Below the pieces are notes generated by a model. It ran no database searches and was not told where the DNA came from. It was given only the letters and a program-made list of their open reading frames with translations. Shown here piece after piece: positions 35,121 to 43,626 of a stretch of 64,000 bases of DNA (position 1 is its first letter; every line of letters starts with the position of its first letter). A program made the position numbers and the translations under genes. This DNA comes from Glaciihabitans sp. (GTDB lineage: Bacteria > Actinomycetota > Actinomycetes > Actinomycetales > Microbacteriaceae): positions 124,001-188,000 of the forward strand of contig JAODBD010000003.1 in the NCBI GenBank assembly GCA_025463785.1, given 5' to 3'.

Positions 35121-35962
35121 ATCGGCTGCGAATCCGGCACGTCACGGGGTTTCACTACGAGGGCGAGGTCACGGCGTCGTACAACGAGGCGCGAATGCTG
35201 CCGGCCTCGACCGAGGGCCAGCTGGTGCTCTATTCGAACGTCGACATCCTGCCGATCTCGAGCCTGCACAGCTATGTCGACTACTGGGGTACGCGAGTTT
35301 CGTCGTTCGAGATCCTGACTCCGCACAAGGAGTTGTCGCTGTCGGCGACCAGCCTCGTCGAGGTGCGCCCGCGCACGCATCCTGACCACAGGCTCGGCTG
35401 GGAAGAATTGGCGGATGCCGCCTCGGCCGCCACAGACTACGTCGAGCAGATCGCGCAAACGCGTCGCACCCTGCCGCCGCCCGAGGTCGCATCGCTCGCC
35501 AGGGACATCCTCGACGAGTCCGACAACCCCTGCGATGCCGCACTCGCCATTTGCACCATGATTGGCGAATCGGTCGAATACATGCAGGGTGTGACGGGCG
35601 TGCACACGACGGCCGCCGAAGCCTGGGCGGGTCGTCGGGGCGTGTGCCAGGACATCGCACATCTGGCGATCGGGGCGCTTCGGTCGGTCGGGATTCCGGC
35701 GCGATATGTGTCTGGGTACCTGCATCCCAGGTCCGACGCCGTCATCGGCGAGACCGTCGCAGGGGAGTCGCATGCGTGGGTCGAGTGGTTCTGCGGTTCG
35801 TGGCGCGGCTTCGATCCCACCAACCTGATCGATATCGGTGACCGGCACGTGACCGTCGGCCACGGGCGCGACTACAACGATGTCGCCCCTCTGCGCGGCG
35901 TGTACGCAGGCCCCTACAGCTCGAGCCTCTTCGTCACGGTAGAAATCACCCGCGAGGCCTGA
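35117..35962 (+). CDS. Transglutaminase-like peptidase, ATP-grasp-associated
   Basis: 281 residues: N-terminal beta domain (~1-85) and transglutaminase fold with catalytic Cys177 (RRGVCQDIAHL), His219 (GESHAWVEWF) and Asp233 (WRGFDPTN). Predicted cytoplasmic protease or transamidase that trims or removes the peptide made by the ATP-grasp partner (inference from the conserved triad). GTG start overlaps the alpha-E stop. Confidence 0.92.
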   Translation: MNRLRIRHVTGFHYEGEVTASYNEARMLPASTEGQLVLYSNVDILPISSLHSYVDYWGTRVSSFEILTPHKELSLSATSLVEVRPRTHPDHRLGWEELADAASAATDYVEQIAQTRRTLPPPEVASLARDILDESDNPCDAALAICTMIGESVEYMQGVTGVHTTAAEAWAGRRGVCQDIAHLAIGALRSVGIPARYVSGYLHPRSDAVIGETVAGESHAWVEWFCGSWRGFDPTNLIDIGDRHVTVGHGRDYNDVAPLRGVYAGPYSSSLFVTVEITREA

Positions 35963-36031
35963 CCGGCTGCCACCCAGCTGCCGTGCCTCCACCGCGTAGC
36001 CGCCCCGCTGCCGTGCCGCCGCCGTGTCGCA

Positions 36032-36107
36032 TAACTCATGCTGGATACGGGGTTCCGGGGTCGACACGCCGCGCCAGGGCACTTTAGCCGGGTGCTGGCA
36101 TGAGTTA
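36032..36107. repeat. Palindromic intergenic element, copy B
   Basis: 76-bp element with ends TAACTCATGC (36032) and GCATGAGTTA (36098-36107). The first ~19 bp nearly match copy A at 8.2 kb; the centre differs. It sits in the 223-bp convergent gap 35963-36185, which also holds an imperfect direct repeat (GCTGCCGTGCC...) at ~35988-36030 and no supported gene. Confidence 0.7.
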
Positions 36108-36138
36108 CGCACGAGAGAGAGCTGTGCTCCGGGAGCTT

Positions 36139-36174
36139 GGCGACGGCGACGGTGATGGCGACGGCCACGGCGAC
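36139..36174 (+). repeat. Hexanucleotide tandem repeat
   Basis: Six imperfect units of GGCGAC (GGCGAC, GGCGAC, GGTGAT, GGCGAC, GGCCAC, GGCGAC) just beyond the 3' end of the acyl-CoA ligase gene. Confidence 0.6.
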
Positions 36175-36185
36175 GCCGCGCCCGG

Positions 36186-37772
36186 CTAGGCGGCGGTCTC
36201 CCGCGCGCGCAGGTCTTTGCGCAGGATCTTGCCCGCGGTCGACTTGGGGATGACATCGATGAACTCGACGCGACGCACCTTCTCGTGCGGCGCGACCTGG
36301 CCAGCCACGAACTCCATGACCTCGTCCTCGGTGAGCTCCTCGCCCGACTGGATGACGACGAAGGCCTTCGGAATCTCCTGGCCCTCGTCATCCTTGACCC
36401 CGATCACGGCCGAATCGGCGACCTTGGGATGCCGCAGCAGCACCGCCTCGAGAACCGCGGGCGCGACCTGGTAGCCCTTGTACTTGATGAGCTCCTTCAG
36501 GCGGTCGACGATCTTGTAGACGCCGTTCGAATCGACGGTCGCAATGTCGCCGGTGTGGAGCCATCCGTCCGGTTGGAGCATGGCCCTGGTCGCCTCATCG
36601 TTGCCGAGGTAGCCCACCATGACGTTGGGGCCCTTACACATCAGTTCACCGGGTTCGCTCACCCCCGATACCGGAATCGGGATTTCCTCGCCCGTCTCCG
36701 GATCGACGAGCTTTGACTCCATATTCGGAAGCGCGAGTCCGATGTTGTCGAGCGAGATGTCGTCCCGGTCGAGCGGAATCACGTGCGAGACCGGGCTCAG
36801 CTCGGTCATCCCGTAGCCCTGTCGAACCGTCGTGTTAAGGCGCGTGGCGACCGCACCGGCGAGGTTGGCATCCAGCGGCGCTGCCCCCGAGAAGACGGCC
36901 TTCACAGATGACAGGTCGAACTGGTCGACGAGTGGATGCTTCGCCAGCGCAACCGCGATGGGTGGCGCAATGAATACCCACGTGCACTTCTGGTCCTGGA
37001 TGATCCGCAGAAATTCCGGCAGGTCGAACCGCGGCATCGTGACCAGCGCTGAACGGGTCTTGAGCGCGAAGTTGAGCAAAACCGTGAGCCCGTAGATGTG
37101 GTAAAACGGCAGCACCGCGAGCACCACCTCGCCATGTTCGATGCCGATCGTTCCGAAGCTCTGGGCCACGTTGGCCACCAGGTTGCGATGCGTCAGCATC
37201 ACGCCTTTCGGATGGCCGGTGGTTCCGGATGAATACGGCAGCACGGCGATGTGGGTGGCGGGGTCGAACGAGACCTCGGGCGGCGTCGCCTGCTGCATCA
37301 GCAGATCCCGCATCGACGGATGACCCTCTGCACCGTCGAGCACGATGAGCTGATCCGCGCCAATGCCGACGGTCTTCGCGGCCTCCTCTGCGCCCGCCAG
37401 CAGGGGCGAGACGGTGATGAGCCAGGTTGCGCCGGCGTCATTCAGCTGGCTGGTGATCTCCTCTGCCGTGTACAGCGAGTTGATCGTCGTAACAATGGCA
37501 CCGAGCCGCAGGAGGCTGTGGAACACGACCGCGAATGCTGGGCTGTTCGGGCAGAGCAAGCCGACCGTCGTGGTTGAGTCGACGCCGCGCGCAGCCAGCG
37601 CCCCGGCGACGGCATTGATCTGGGCGACCAGTTCGCCGTAGGTAGTTGTCGCACCGGTGGTCCCGTCGATGAGGGCATTGCCGGCGAGTTCCGTCTGGTC
37701 GAGCGAGCCGAACAGAAAGTCGTACACGCTGATGTTCGGAATCTCGACGTCGGCAAAAGTGCTTCGGGTCAT
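36186..37772 (-). CDS. AMP-forming acyl/aryl-CoA ligase (4-coumarate--CoA ligase-like)
   Basis: 528-residue ANL-superfamily enzyme: P-loop-like LPYSSGTTGHPKGVMLTH near 185, YGMTELSPVSH near 320, GWLHTGDIATVDSNG near 405, KELIKYKGYQVAPAVLEAVL near 430, and the adenylation Lys in PKSTAGKILRKDLR near the C terminus. It activates a carboxylic acid to the acyl-CoA through an acyl-adenylate. Start ATG 37772 is preferred (AAAGGAGA 8 nt upstream) over the ORF limit. Stand-alone transcript; substrate not deducible. Confidence 0.92.
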   Translation of the reverse strand: MTRSTFADVEIPNISVYDFLFGSLDQTELAGNALIDGTTGATTTYGELVAQINAVAGALAARGVDSTTTVGLLCPNSPAFAVVFHSLLRLGAIVTTINSLYTAEEITSQLNDAGATWLITVSPLLAGAEEAAKTVGIGADQLIVLDGAEGHPSMRDLLMQQATPPEVSFDPATHIAVLPYSSGTTGHPKGVMLTHRNLVANVAQSFGTIGIEHGEVVLAVLPFYHIYGLTVLLNFALKTRSALVTMPRFDLPEFLRIIQDQKCTWVFIAPPIAVALAKHPLVDQFDLSSVKAVFSGAAPLDANLAGAVATRLNTTVRQGYGMTELSPVSHVIPLDRDDISLDNIGLALPNMESKLVDPETGEEIPIPVSGVSEPGELMCKGPNVMVGYLGNDEATRAMLQPDGWLHTGDIATVDSNGVYKIVDRLKELIKYKGYQVAPAVLEAVLLRHPKVADSAVIGVKDDEGQEIPKAFVVIQSGEELTEDEVMEFVAGQVAPHEKVRRVEFIDVIPKSTAGKILRKDLRARETAA

Positions 37773-37839
37773 GTCGTTTGTCTCCTTTGACAACGGGATA
37801 CGCACTATTTCACTACGTGCACGCGCGATTAGCGAGCGT

Positions 37840-39168
37840 TTATCCTCGCTGGATTGCGATCTCCGAGGTGGCGAGGTCTTCGCGGGTCGAGCGCACGACG
37901 GGCTTCGGCCGCATGTGGTCGTACGTCACGCTGAACTTGAAACGGGCATCCGGTGCTCGGTGCAGTCGAAGGTGGCGCGCCACGATGATCCACGCGAGGG
38001 CGACAAACGCCGCCAGGAAGCCCGAGAGGCTCGCGACCCCGATCGCCCAGCGTGGCCCCGCGATGTTCGCGACCCAGCCGACCACGGGTGCGCCGAGAGG
38101 TGTGCCGCCGGCGAAAATCGCCATGTAAAGCGCCATCACCCGACCACGCATGGCGGGCTTCGTGGTGGTCTGAACGTAGGCGTTCGCGCTCGTGACCATG
38201 GTCAGCGACGTCAGGCCGACGACGATCAGTACGGCGGCAAACGACCAATAGCTCGGTGTGAAAGCCGCTCCGAGGTCGGCGAGCCCGAACCCGAATGCGG
38301 CGAGCGTCACGATGAAGATGCGGGGCTTTTCTCGCCGGGCGGCCAACAGCGCGCCGAGCACCGAGCCGATCGCCATGATCGAGGAGAGGAGTCCGAACCC
38401 GTCAGCGCCCTGATGGAAGGCCACTGCCATGGTCGAGGTGAAGATGGGAAAGTTGAACCCGAATGTTCCGACCAGGAACACCATGATCAGGATGACGACG
38501 ATATCCGGTCGTGAACCGACATACTTCCAGCCCGCCCGAATTTGTCCGCTCTTGCGCGGTGCTTTCGCAGACAGGTTGAGCTCGGCGGTGCGCATGAGCA
38601 GTAGCGCGGCGATGGTCGCGCCAAACGTTGCGGCGTTGAACAGGAAAACCCATCCCGAACCGATCGTCGCGATGAGCACACCGGCGACGGCGGGCCCGAT
38701 CAGCCTCGCGCCGTTGAATGAGGCCGAGTTGAGGGCAACAGCATTCGGGATGCTCTTCTCGTCCACCAGCTCCGAAACGAAGGTCTGGCGCACCGGTGCA
38801 TCAATCGCGGAGACGACTCCGAGCGCGAAAGCGAACGCGTAGACCTCCCAGAGCGTTGCCACGTTGGCCAGCACAATAAGGCCGAGCCCGACGCCGAGCG
38901 CGCCCATGAGGATCTGGGTCACCAGCAGGAGCTTTCGCCGATCAACGCGGTCGGCGATGAGTCCGGAAATCGGCATAAGGAGCAGCTGCGGGCCAAACTG
39001 CAGTGCCATGGTGAAGCCGACGGCCGCGGCGTCATGGTTGGTGAGTTTGGTGAGGACGATCCAGTCCTGGGCGGTGCGCTGCATCCACGTCCCGATGTTG
39101 GAAGTAAGGGCGCCAAAGAAGTAGAGACGGTAGTTATGGATTCCGAGGGATCGGAAGACGGCTTTCAA
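37840..39168 (-). CDS. MFS exporter (DHA-type)
   Basis: 442 residues, twelve membrane helices; motif A-like loop GLIADRVDRRKLLLVTQ near 75 and FVSELVDEKSIPNAVALNSASFNGARLIGPAVAGVLIA near 150, characteristic of the MFS_3 (enterobactin exporter-like) group. Probably exports a drug or metabolite across the cytoplasmic membrane. ATG overlaps the stop of the MarR gene upstream, so the pair is an operon under MarR control. The last ~50 residues are a hydrophilic tail. Confidence 0.9.
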   Translation of the reverse strand: MKAVFRSLGIHNYRLYFFGALTSNIGTWMQRTAQDWIVLTKLTNHDAAAVGFTMALQFGPQLLLMPISGLIADRVDRRKLLLVTQILMGALGVGLGLIVLANVATLWEVYAFAFALGVVSAIDAPVRQTFVSELVDEKSIPNAVALNSASFNGARLIGPAVAGVLIATIGSGWVFLFNAATFGATIAALLLMRTAELNLSAKAPRKSGQIRAGWKYVGSRPDIVVILIMVFLVGTFGFNFPIFTSTMAVAFHQGADGFGLLSSIMAIGSVLGALLAARREKPRIFIVTLAAFGFGLADLGAAFTPSYWSFAAVLIVVGLTSLTMVTSANAYVQTTTKPAMRGRVMALYMAIFAGGTPLGAPVVGWVANIAGPRWAIGVASLSGFLAAFVALAWIIVARHLRLHRAPDARFKFSVTYDHMRPKPVVRSTREDLATSEIAIQRG

Positions 39169-39590
39169 GAATCGGCTATTTCCCGCAGGATGGCGACCGA
39201 CTGGTCGAGGATCTCGCGTTGCTCTGGGGTGAGGCCGGCGAGCTTCTGGGTAAACCAGGTGTCTCGCTTCCGCCTCGTTTCGGTGATGAAGGTGCGCCCG
39301 TCGGACGACAGGTCGATCGTGACCTTGCGACCGTCATCTGCTGCGCCGACCCGTGTCACGAGGCCTGCTGCGACGAGTGCGTTGATGGTGCGGTTCATAC
39401 TCGGCGGCGTCACCCGCTCTTCCTCGCTGAGTGACCCGAGTGTCTGGGGGCCCATGTTGGCGAGCGCGAACAGCACCGAGCGTTGGCCCTCGGTGATGCT
39501 CTCGTCGCTCGCCATCGAGCGAATCCGCCTGGCCACACGCTGAATGGTCAGGCGCATCTGCTGGTCGTCACTCGGTTCTCGGGTTGGCAT
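39165..39590 (-). CDS. MarR-family transcriptional regulator
   Basis: 141 residues with the MarR winged helix (TLGSLSEEERVTPPSMNRTINALVAAGLVTRVGAADDGRKVTIDLSSDGR) flanked by dimerisation helices. Start MPTREP at 39590 is preferred to ATG 39602, because TATGCT lies 7 nt upstream of it as a leaderless -10 and the palindromic operator would otherwise run into the coding region. Represses itself and the MFS exporter (inference). Confidence 0.9.
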   Translation of the reverse strand: MPTREPSDDQQMRLTIQRVARRIRSMASDESITEGQRSVLFALANMGPQTLGSLSEEERVTPPSMNRTINALVAAGLVTRVGAADDGRKVTIDLSSDGRTFITETRRKRDTWFTQKLAGLTPEQREILDQSVAILREIADS

Positions 39591-39596
39591 ATTACT

Positions 39597-39620
39597 TAGC
39601 ATAGCAAATTAGCAACGCTA
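39597..39620. promoter_or_regulatory. MarR operator overlapping the marR-MFS promoter
   Basis: Interrupted 24-bp palindrome with the pattern TAGCnnnGCnAATTnGCnnnGCTA centred on AATT. It overlaps the minus-strand -10 TATGCT (39598-39603), which is 7 nt from ATG 39590, so binding would block RNA polymerase. Confidence 0.6.
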
Positions 39621-39701
39621 ACGATCAGGCGGCCGCGGGTCGCTATTCACTACTCGACGAACGCGATCGGCAATACGATAGGCCCGAGCGAGGAGGCTGC
39701 C

Positions 39702-40580
39702 GTGGCGACAGCGACGAGGACCAACCACCAGTTCGTGGATGCCCAGGGCGTCACGATCCACTACCACCGCTGGGCCGCCGCAACACCGAAGGGCGTAGTA
39801 CAGGTCGCGCACGGCCTCGGTGACTATGCGGCCCGATACGAAAACCTTGCGCAGGCGCTCGTCGCTGCCGGGTACTCGGTCTACGCGGACGACCACCGCG
39901 GCCACGGGCAAACCGGGCTCGAGCAGTATGGCGGCGACACCTCCAAACTCGGCCGTCTCGGTGAAGGCGGCCTGAGGGCGACCATCGAGGACCTCCGCCA
40001 ATTCACCGGCATTATTCGCGCAGAAAATCGGGATGTCCCGCTCGCCATCCTCGGTCACAGCTGGGGTTCGCTGATGGTCCAGACGATCCTCAACACCCAC
40101 GCCGCGGACTACGACGCCGCCATCCTGACTGGAACAGCGCACCGCAAACCCGGCAGCATGAACGCCGGTCAGCTGAACGCGAAGCACAAACACCTCGGCA
40201 CGACCGGCTTCGAATGGCTCAGCCGCGACCCCGCAGTCTCCCAGGCGTTTCTCGACGACCCGCTGACCTTCTACGCCGACGTCATCAAACTGTTCGGCAT
40301 CCCGGACGGCCTTCGGCTGTTCGGCGTTCCGTCGAAAACGATGGGCGCCGACATCCCGTTGCTCATCATGATCGGCAGTGAGGACTCGCTCGGCGGCGAA
40401 CGCAGCGTAAGCAACCTCGCGCAGGCATACCTCACGCGCGCCAGGCTGACGGATGTCGAGCTCATCATCTACGACAAGGCCCGACACGAAATCTTCAACG
40501 AGACCAATCAGGATGAGGTTTTTGCAGACCTGATCGGCTGGCTGGACGAGCGCCTCTCGACACCGGCGAGCGCCAGCTAA
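39702..40580 (+). CDS. Alpha/beta hydrolase, monoacylglycerol lipase-like
   Basis: 292 residues with the Hydrolase_4 pattern: VVQVAHGLGDYAARYENLAQAL (oxyanion-region HG), nucleophile Ser in ILGHSWGSLMVQ near 118, Asp in IMIGSEDSLGG, His in KARHEIFNE near 268. Likely a lysophospholipase or monoacylglycerol lipase. GTG start with AGGAGG 6 nt upstream. Confidence 0.9.
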   Translation: MATATRTNHQFVDAQGVTIHYHRWAAATPKGVVQVAHGLGDYAARYENLAQALVAAGYSVYADDHRGHGQTGLEQYGGDTSKLGRLGEGGLRATIEDLRQFTGIIRAENRDVPLAILGHSWGSLMVQTILNTHAADYDAAILTGTAHRKPGSMNAGQLNAKHKHLGTTGFEWLSRDPAVSQAFLDDPLTFYADVIKLFGIPDGLRLFGVPSKTMGADIPLLIMIGSEDSLGGERSVSNLAQAYLTRARLTDVELIIYDKARHEIFNETNQDEVFADLIGWLDERLSTPASAS

Positions 40581-40591
40581 CCGCCGAACAT

Positions 40592-40603
40592 TACGCTGGG
40601 ACC
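40592..40603 (+). promoter_or_regulatory. Leaderless-type -10 box of the lipoate ligase gene
   Basis: TACGCT (40592-40597) then 6 nt to ATG 40604. Confidence 0.5.
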
Positions 40604-41653
40604 ATGCATGGCGAATTCAAGGTTCCTGGCGGCAAGCTGGTCGTAGTCGACCTCGATGTTGTGGATGGCGTGATCGCCAACTTCCACCTCGCGGGCGACT
40701 TTTTCCTCGAACCAGACAGCGCGCTCGAGGCGATCGACGCGAGCATCAACGGGTTGCCTGCGGACTCCGAGGCCAGCCGTTTCACCGCGGCGGTTGTGTC
40801 GGCTCTTCCCAAATATGCCGTGCTGCTCGGCTTCACCGCCGAGTCGGTCGCCACGACCATCCGACGTGCACTCGCCGAGGCGACCAGCTTCGCGGACTAC
40901 GACTGGCAGATCATCCACGGCAAGTCTGAACGCCCGCAGATGCAGATGGCTCTCGACCAGGTTCTCGCCGAGGAGGTCGGCGCAGGGCGGCGGGGGCCGA
41001 CGCTTCGCATCTGGGAATGGGACAACCCGGCGGTGGTGATCGGCAGCTTCCAGTCGGTCAAGAACGAGGTGGACTTCGAGAACGCCGACAAGTACGGCTT
41101 CGAAATCGTGCGACGGATCAGCGGCGGCGGCGCCATGTTCATGGAGGCAGGGTCGGTGGTGACCTACTCGATCTACGCGCCATCCGACCTCGTGCAGGGC
41201 ATGAGCTTTGCCGACTCATACGCGTTTCTCGACGAGTGGGTCATCATCGCTCTGAGATCACTTGGCATCGATGCGTTCTACCAGCCTCTCAACGACATCA
41301 CGAGCGCCAAAGGCAAGATTGGTGGGGCTGCCCAGAAGCGGCTCGGTGTCGGAGCGGTGCTCCACCACGCAACTATGAGCTACGACATGGATGGCGACAA
41401 GATGGTCGAGGTGCTGCGTATCGGCCGCGAGAAAATGAGCGATAAGGGCACGAAGAGCGCGAACAAGCGCGTCGACCCCCTGCGCAGTCAGACCGGGCTC
41501 TCGCGCACAGCGATTATCGACCAGCTGGTCGCGACGTTTACGAAGCTGTACGGCTCAACGCCGGGCGACATCACGCCCGAGGAGCGCGCAAGGGCCGAGC
41601 AGCTCGTGACCACAAAGTTCGGCACGGAGGAGTGGCTGTACCGCGTGCCGTGA
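40604..41653 (+). CDS. lplA: Lipoate--protein ligase with accessory domain at the N terminus
   Basis: 349 residues. The first ~95 residues match the accessory domain that normally ends LplA (GKLVVVDLDVVDGVIANFHLAGDFFLEPDSALEAID). The catalytic biotin/lipoyl ligase domain follows: RRISGGGAMFMEAGSVVTYSIY near 172 and the lipoyl-AMP lysine in KGKIGGAAQKR near 245. It attaches lipoate (or octanoate) to E2 and H proteins using ATP. The domain order is reversed relative to E. coli LplA. The symbol is by family; another lipoyl/biotinyl ligase specificity is possible. Confidence 0.85.
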   Translation: MHGEFKVPGGKLVVVDLDVVDGVIANFHLAGDFFLEPDSALEAIDASINGLPADSEASRFTAAVVSALPKYAVLLGFTAESVATTIRRALAEATSFADYDWQIIHGKSERPQMQMALDQVLAEEVGAGRRGPTLRIWEWDNPAVVIGSFQSVKNEVDFENADKYGFEIVRRISGGGAMFMEAGSVVTYSIYAPSDLVQGMSFADSYAFLDEWVIIALRSLGIDAFYQPLNDITSAKGKIGGAAQKRLGVGAVLHHATMSYDMDGDKMVEVLRIGREKMSDKGTKSANKRVDPLRSQTGLSRTAIIDQLVATFTKLYGSTPGDITPEERARAEQLVTTKFGTEEWLYRVP

Positions 41654-41657
41654 CCGC

Positions 41658-42311
41658 CTACAGCACCAGCCGGTGCTCGTAGGCCAGCGCAACCAGCTGC
41701 AGTCGGGATGACAGGTCGAGCTTTGCAAGGATGCTCGAGATATGGCTCTTCACCGTCGACTCGCTGATGAAGGATGAGGTCGCAATCTCGCTGTTGCTCA
41801 GTCCGCGGGCTGCCAGCAGGAAGACTTCCTTCTCTCGCGCAGACAATACCGAGATCACTGCATCGTTCGCGGGCCCCGGACGCGACGGCGCCAGGTCGTG
41901 GATTAGCGCAATCGAGGTGCTCGGAGAGATGACCGATTTGCCGGAATGCACGGTGCGGATGGATGCGAGCAGAAATTCGGGAGTGGCATCCTTCATCAGA
42001 AATCCGGATGCGCCAGCGCTAATGGCGCCCATAACCGCGGTATCGCGCTGATGCGTCGTGAGCACGATGATGCGTGGGGCTTCCGAGCCGGCGCCGGCCA
42101 GGATGCGCTGGGTCGCGGTGATCCCGTCGGCCTTGGGCATCCTGATGTCCATAAGAATTACGTCGGGCCTGACGGCGGCGGCCAGCGCCACAATCGCGTC
42201 GCCGTCGTAGGCCGCGCCGGCGAACTCGAGGTCATCCTGAGACTCGAGAAGCATCTGGATACCGGAGCAGAACAGCACCTGGTCGTCGGCGATTGCGACG
42301 CGAATTGTCAT
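41658..42311 (-). CDS. NarL/LuxR-family response regulator
   Basis: 217 residues: receiver domain with phospho-acceptor Asp55 (VILMDIRMPKADG), acidic pair D9/D10 and Lys in LMKDATPEFLL; LuxR-type HTH at ~150-212 (LSAREKEVFLLAARGLSNSEIATSSFISESTVKSHISSILAKL). Coupled to the histidine kinase gene by a 4-bp overlap. Target genes unknown. Confidence 0.93.
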   Translation of the reverse strand: MTIRVAIADDQVLFCSGIQMLLESQDDLEFAGAAYDGDAIVALAAAVRPDVILMDIRMPKADGITATQRILAGAGSEAPRIIVLTTHQRDTAVMGAISAGASGFLMKDATPEFLLASIRTVHSGKSVISPSTSIALIHDLAPSRPGPANDAVISVLSAREKEVFLLAARGLSNSEIATSSFISESTVKSHISSILAKLDLSSRLQLVALAYEHRLVL

Positions 42312-43534
42312 GTCGTGATTCCCGTCTGAATGTCTGCTCGCGGCACGAATGCGGTCACGATAAATTGGTGCGGGTCGTCGTCATCCGGTCCGGCAGCGAG
42401 CCAGCCGCCAGCGAGTTTTGCCCGCTCGCGCATACCGCGAAGCCCGCGTGTCAGACCGGCAGTCGAGGCTTCTCCACCAGCGCCGATCGACGAAATCGTG
42501 AGCGCGAGGCCGGGCCCGCGCCAGTCGAACACGACGGTCGCCGAGGCGTTCGCACCCGCGTGCTTGAGCGCATTCGTGAGGCTCTCCTGCACGATGCGAT
42601 AGACGGCCATCTCCTGGCCCGCCGTGAGCTGGCCGGTATCGCCGAAAGTGCTCTCGGTGACGGCAAGTCCGGCCGACTGCATCCGCTCGATGAGAGTTCC
42701 GAGGCCGTCCAGAGTGGGATGCGAGTGGCCGTCAGGCTCCGGGCCGAGTGAGTCGATGAGCATCCGCACCTCGACCAGCGACTCGCGTGCGGACTGGGCG
42801 ATTGCCGCGAGCGACCCATTGGTGCTCTCGGGACGGATGTCGCTGAGATACCGCGCCCCGTCGGCCTGCGCGATGATCACTGAGAGCGAGTGCGCCATGA
42901 TGTCGTGGACATCCTGAGCGATGCGGTCGCGCTCGCTGGCGACGCGAAGCTCCAGCTCGGCTCCGGCGAGGTCAGCTTCGACCGCGAGGCGGAGAGCGTC
43001 GCTCTCCGCCCGATCACGGCGCGCGCGGATTCCGAACCCGATGAACCAGAAAGCGGGGGAGATGAGAGCGACGGTGACGCACCACGCGAGGATGTTCTCC
43101 CACAGCCGAGGGTCTGATGCCGTCCACCCGCTCATGATTCCGTGGCGTCGGAAGGGGCCGAAGGCCGGGATCGTCAGTAGCAGTCCGATGCACACGCCGA
43201 AGACGGGGGAGAGCGCGAGTGCGATTCTGCGGGAGAGGCGGTGGGCACTGGCGCCCACGAAGATTGCCGCGAGGAGCAGGCCGAAATAGGCGGGCCATGA
43301 GGTCTGGCCGAACCTGAGCTGGACATCCGCGAACTGCACGATGACGAGAGCGGCGGCCGCCACGATCGTGACCAGTGGGAGCAGGCGGCCGGCGGCCAGA
43401 GCGATACCGATGATGGCGAACGGAATCCACGAGATCTGTACTCGCCCCGCCTCCGCAGTTGCCCACGAAACGGCGAAGGCAAGGCCGACGACCGGCTCGA
43501 TCGGGTTGCGCACCAGCGTCTTCAACCACTCCAT
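42308..43534 (-). CDS. Sensor histidine kinase (HisKA_3 type)
   Basis: 408 residues. N-terminal half has about five or six membrane helices without a large extracellular loop (~10-170), so it likely senses a membrane or intramembrane signal. Dimerisation/phosphoacceptor helix RIAQDVHDIMAHSLSVI with His210, then HATPase_c (TNALKHAGANASATVVFDW near 325; GLTRGLRGMRERAKLAGG near 370). Forms a two-component pair with the adjacent response regulator. Confidence 0.93.
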   Translation of the reverse strand: MEWLKTLVRNPIEPVVGLAFAVSWATAEAGRVQISWIPFAIIGIALAAGRLLPLVTIVAAAALVIVQFADVQLRFGQTSWPAYFGLLLAAIFVGASAHRLSRRIALALSPVFGVCIGLLLTIPAFGPFRRHGIMSGWTASDPRLWENILAWCVTVALISPAFWFIGFGIRARRDRAESDALRLAVEADLAGAELELRVASERDRIAQDVHDIMAHSLSVIIAQADGARYLSDIRPESTNGSLAAIAQSARESLVEVRMLIDSLGPEPDGHSHPTLDGLGTLIERMQSAGLAVTESTFGDTGQLTAGQEMAVYRIVQESLTNALKHAGANASATVVFDWRGPGLALTISSIGAGGEASTAGLTRGLRGMRERAKLAGGWLAAGPDDDDPHQFIVTAFVPRADIQTGITT

Positions 43535-43626
43535 GCACTCACGCTAGGGGCGATCACCTTCGCGCGCGCGGACTTCGTGAAAAGTCGTCCGTTGGGACTA
43601 CCAATCCCGCCCCAAAGGATGAAGAC

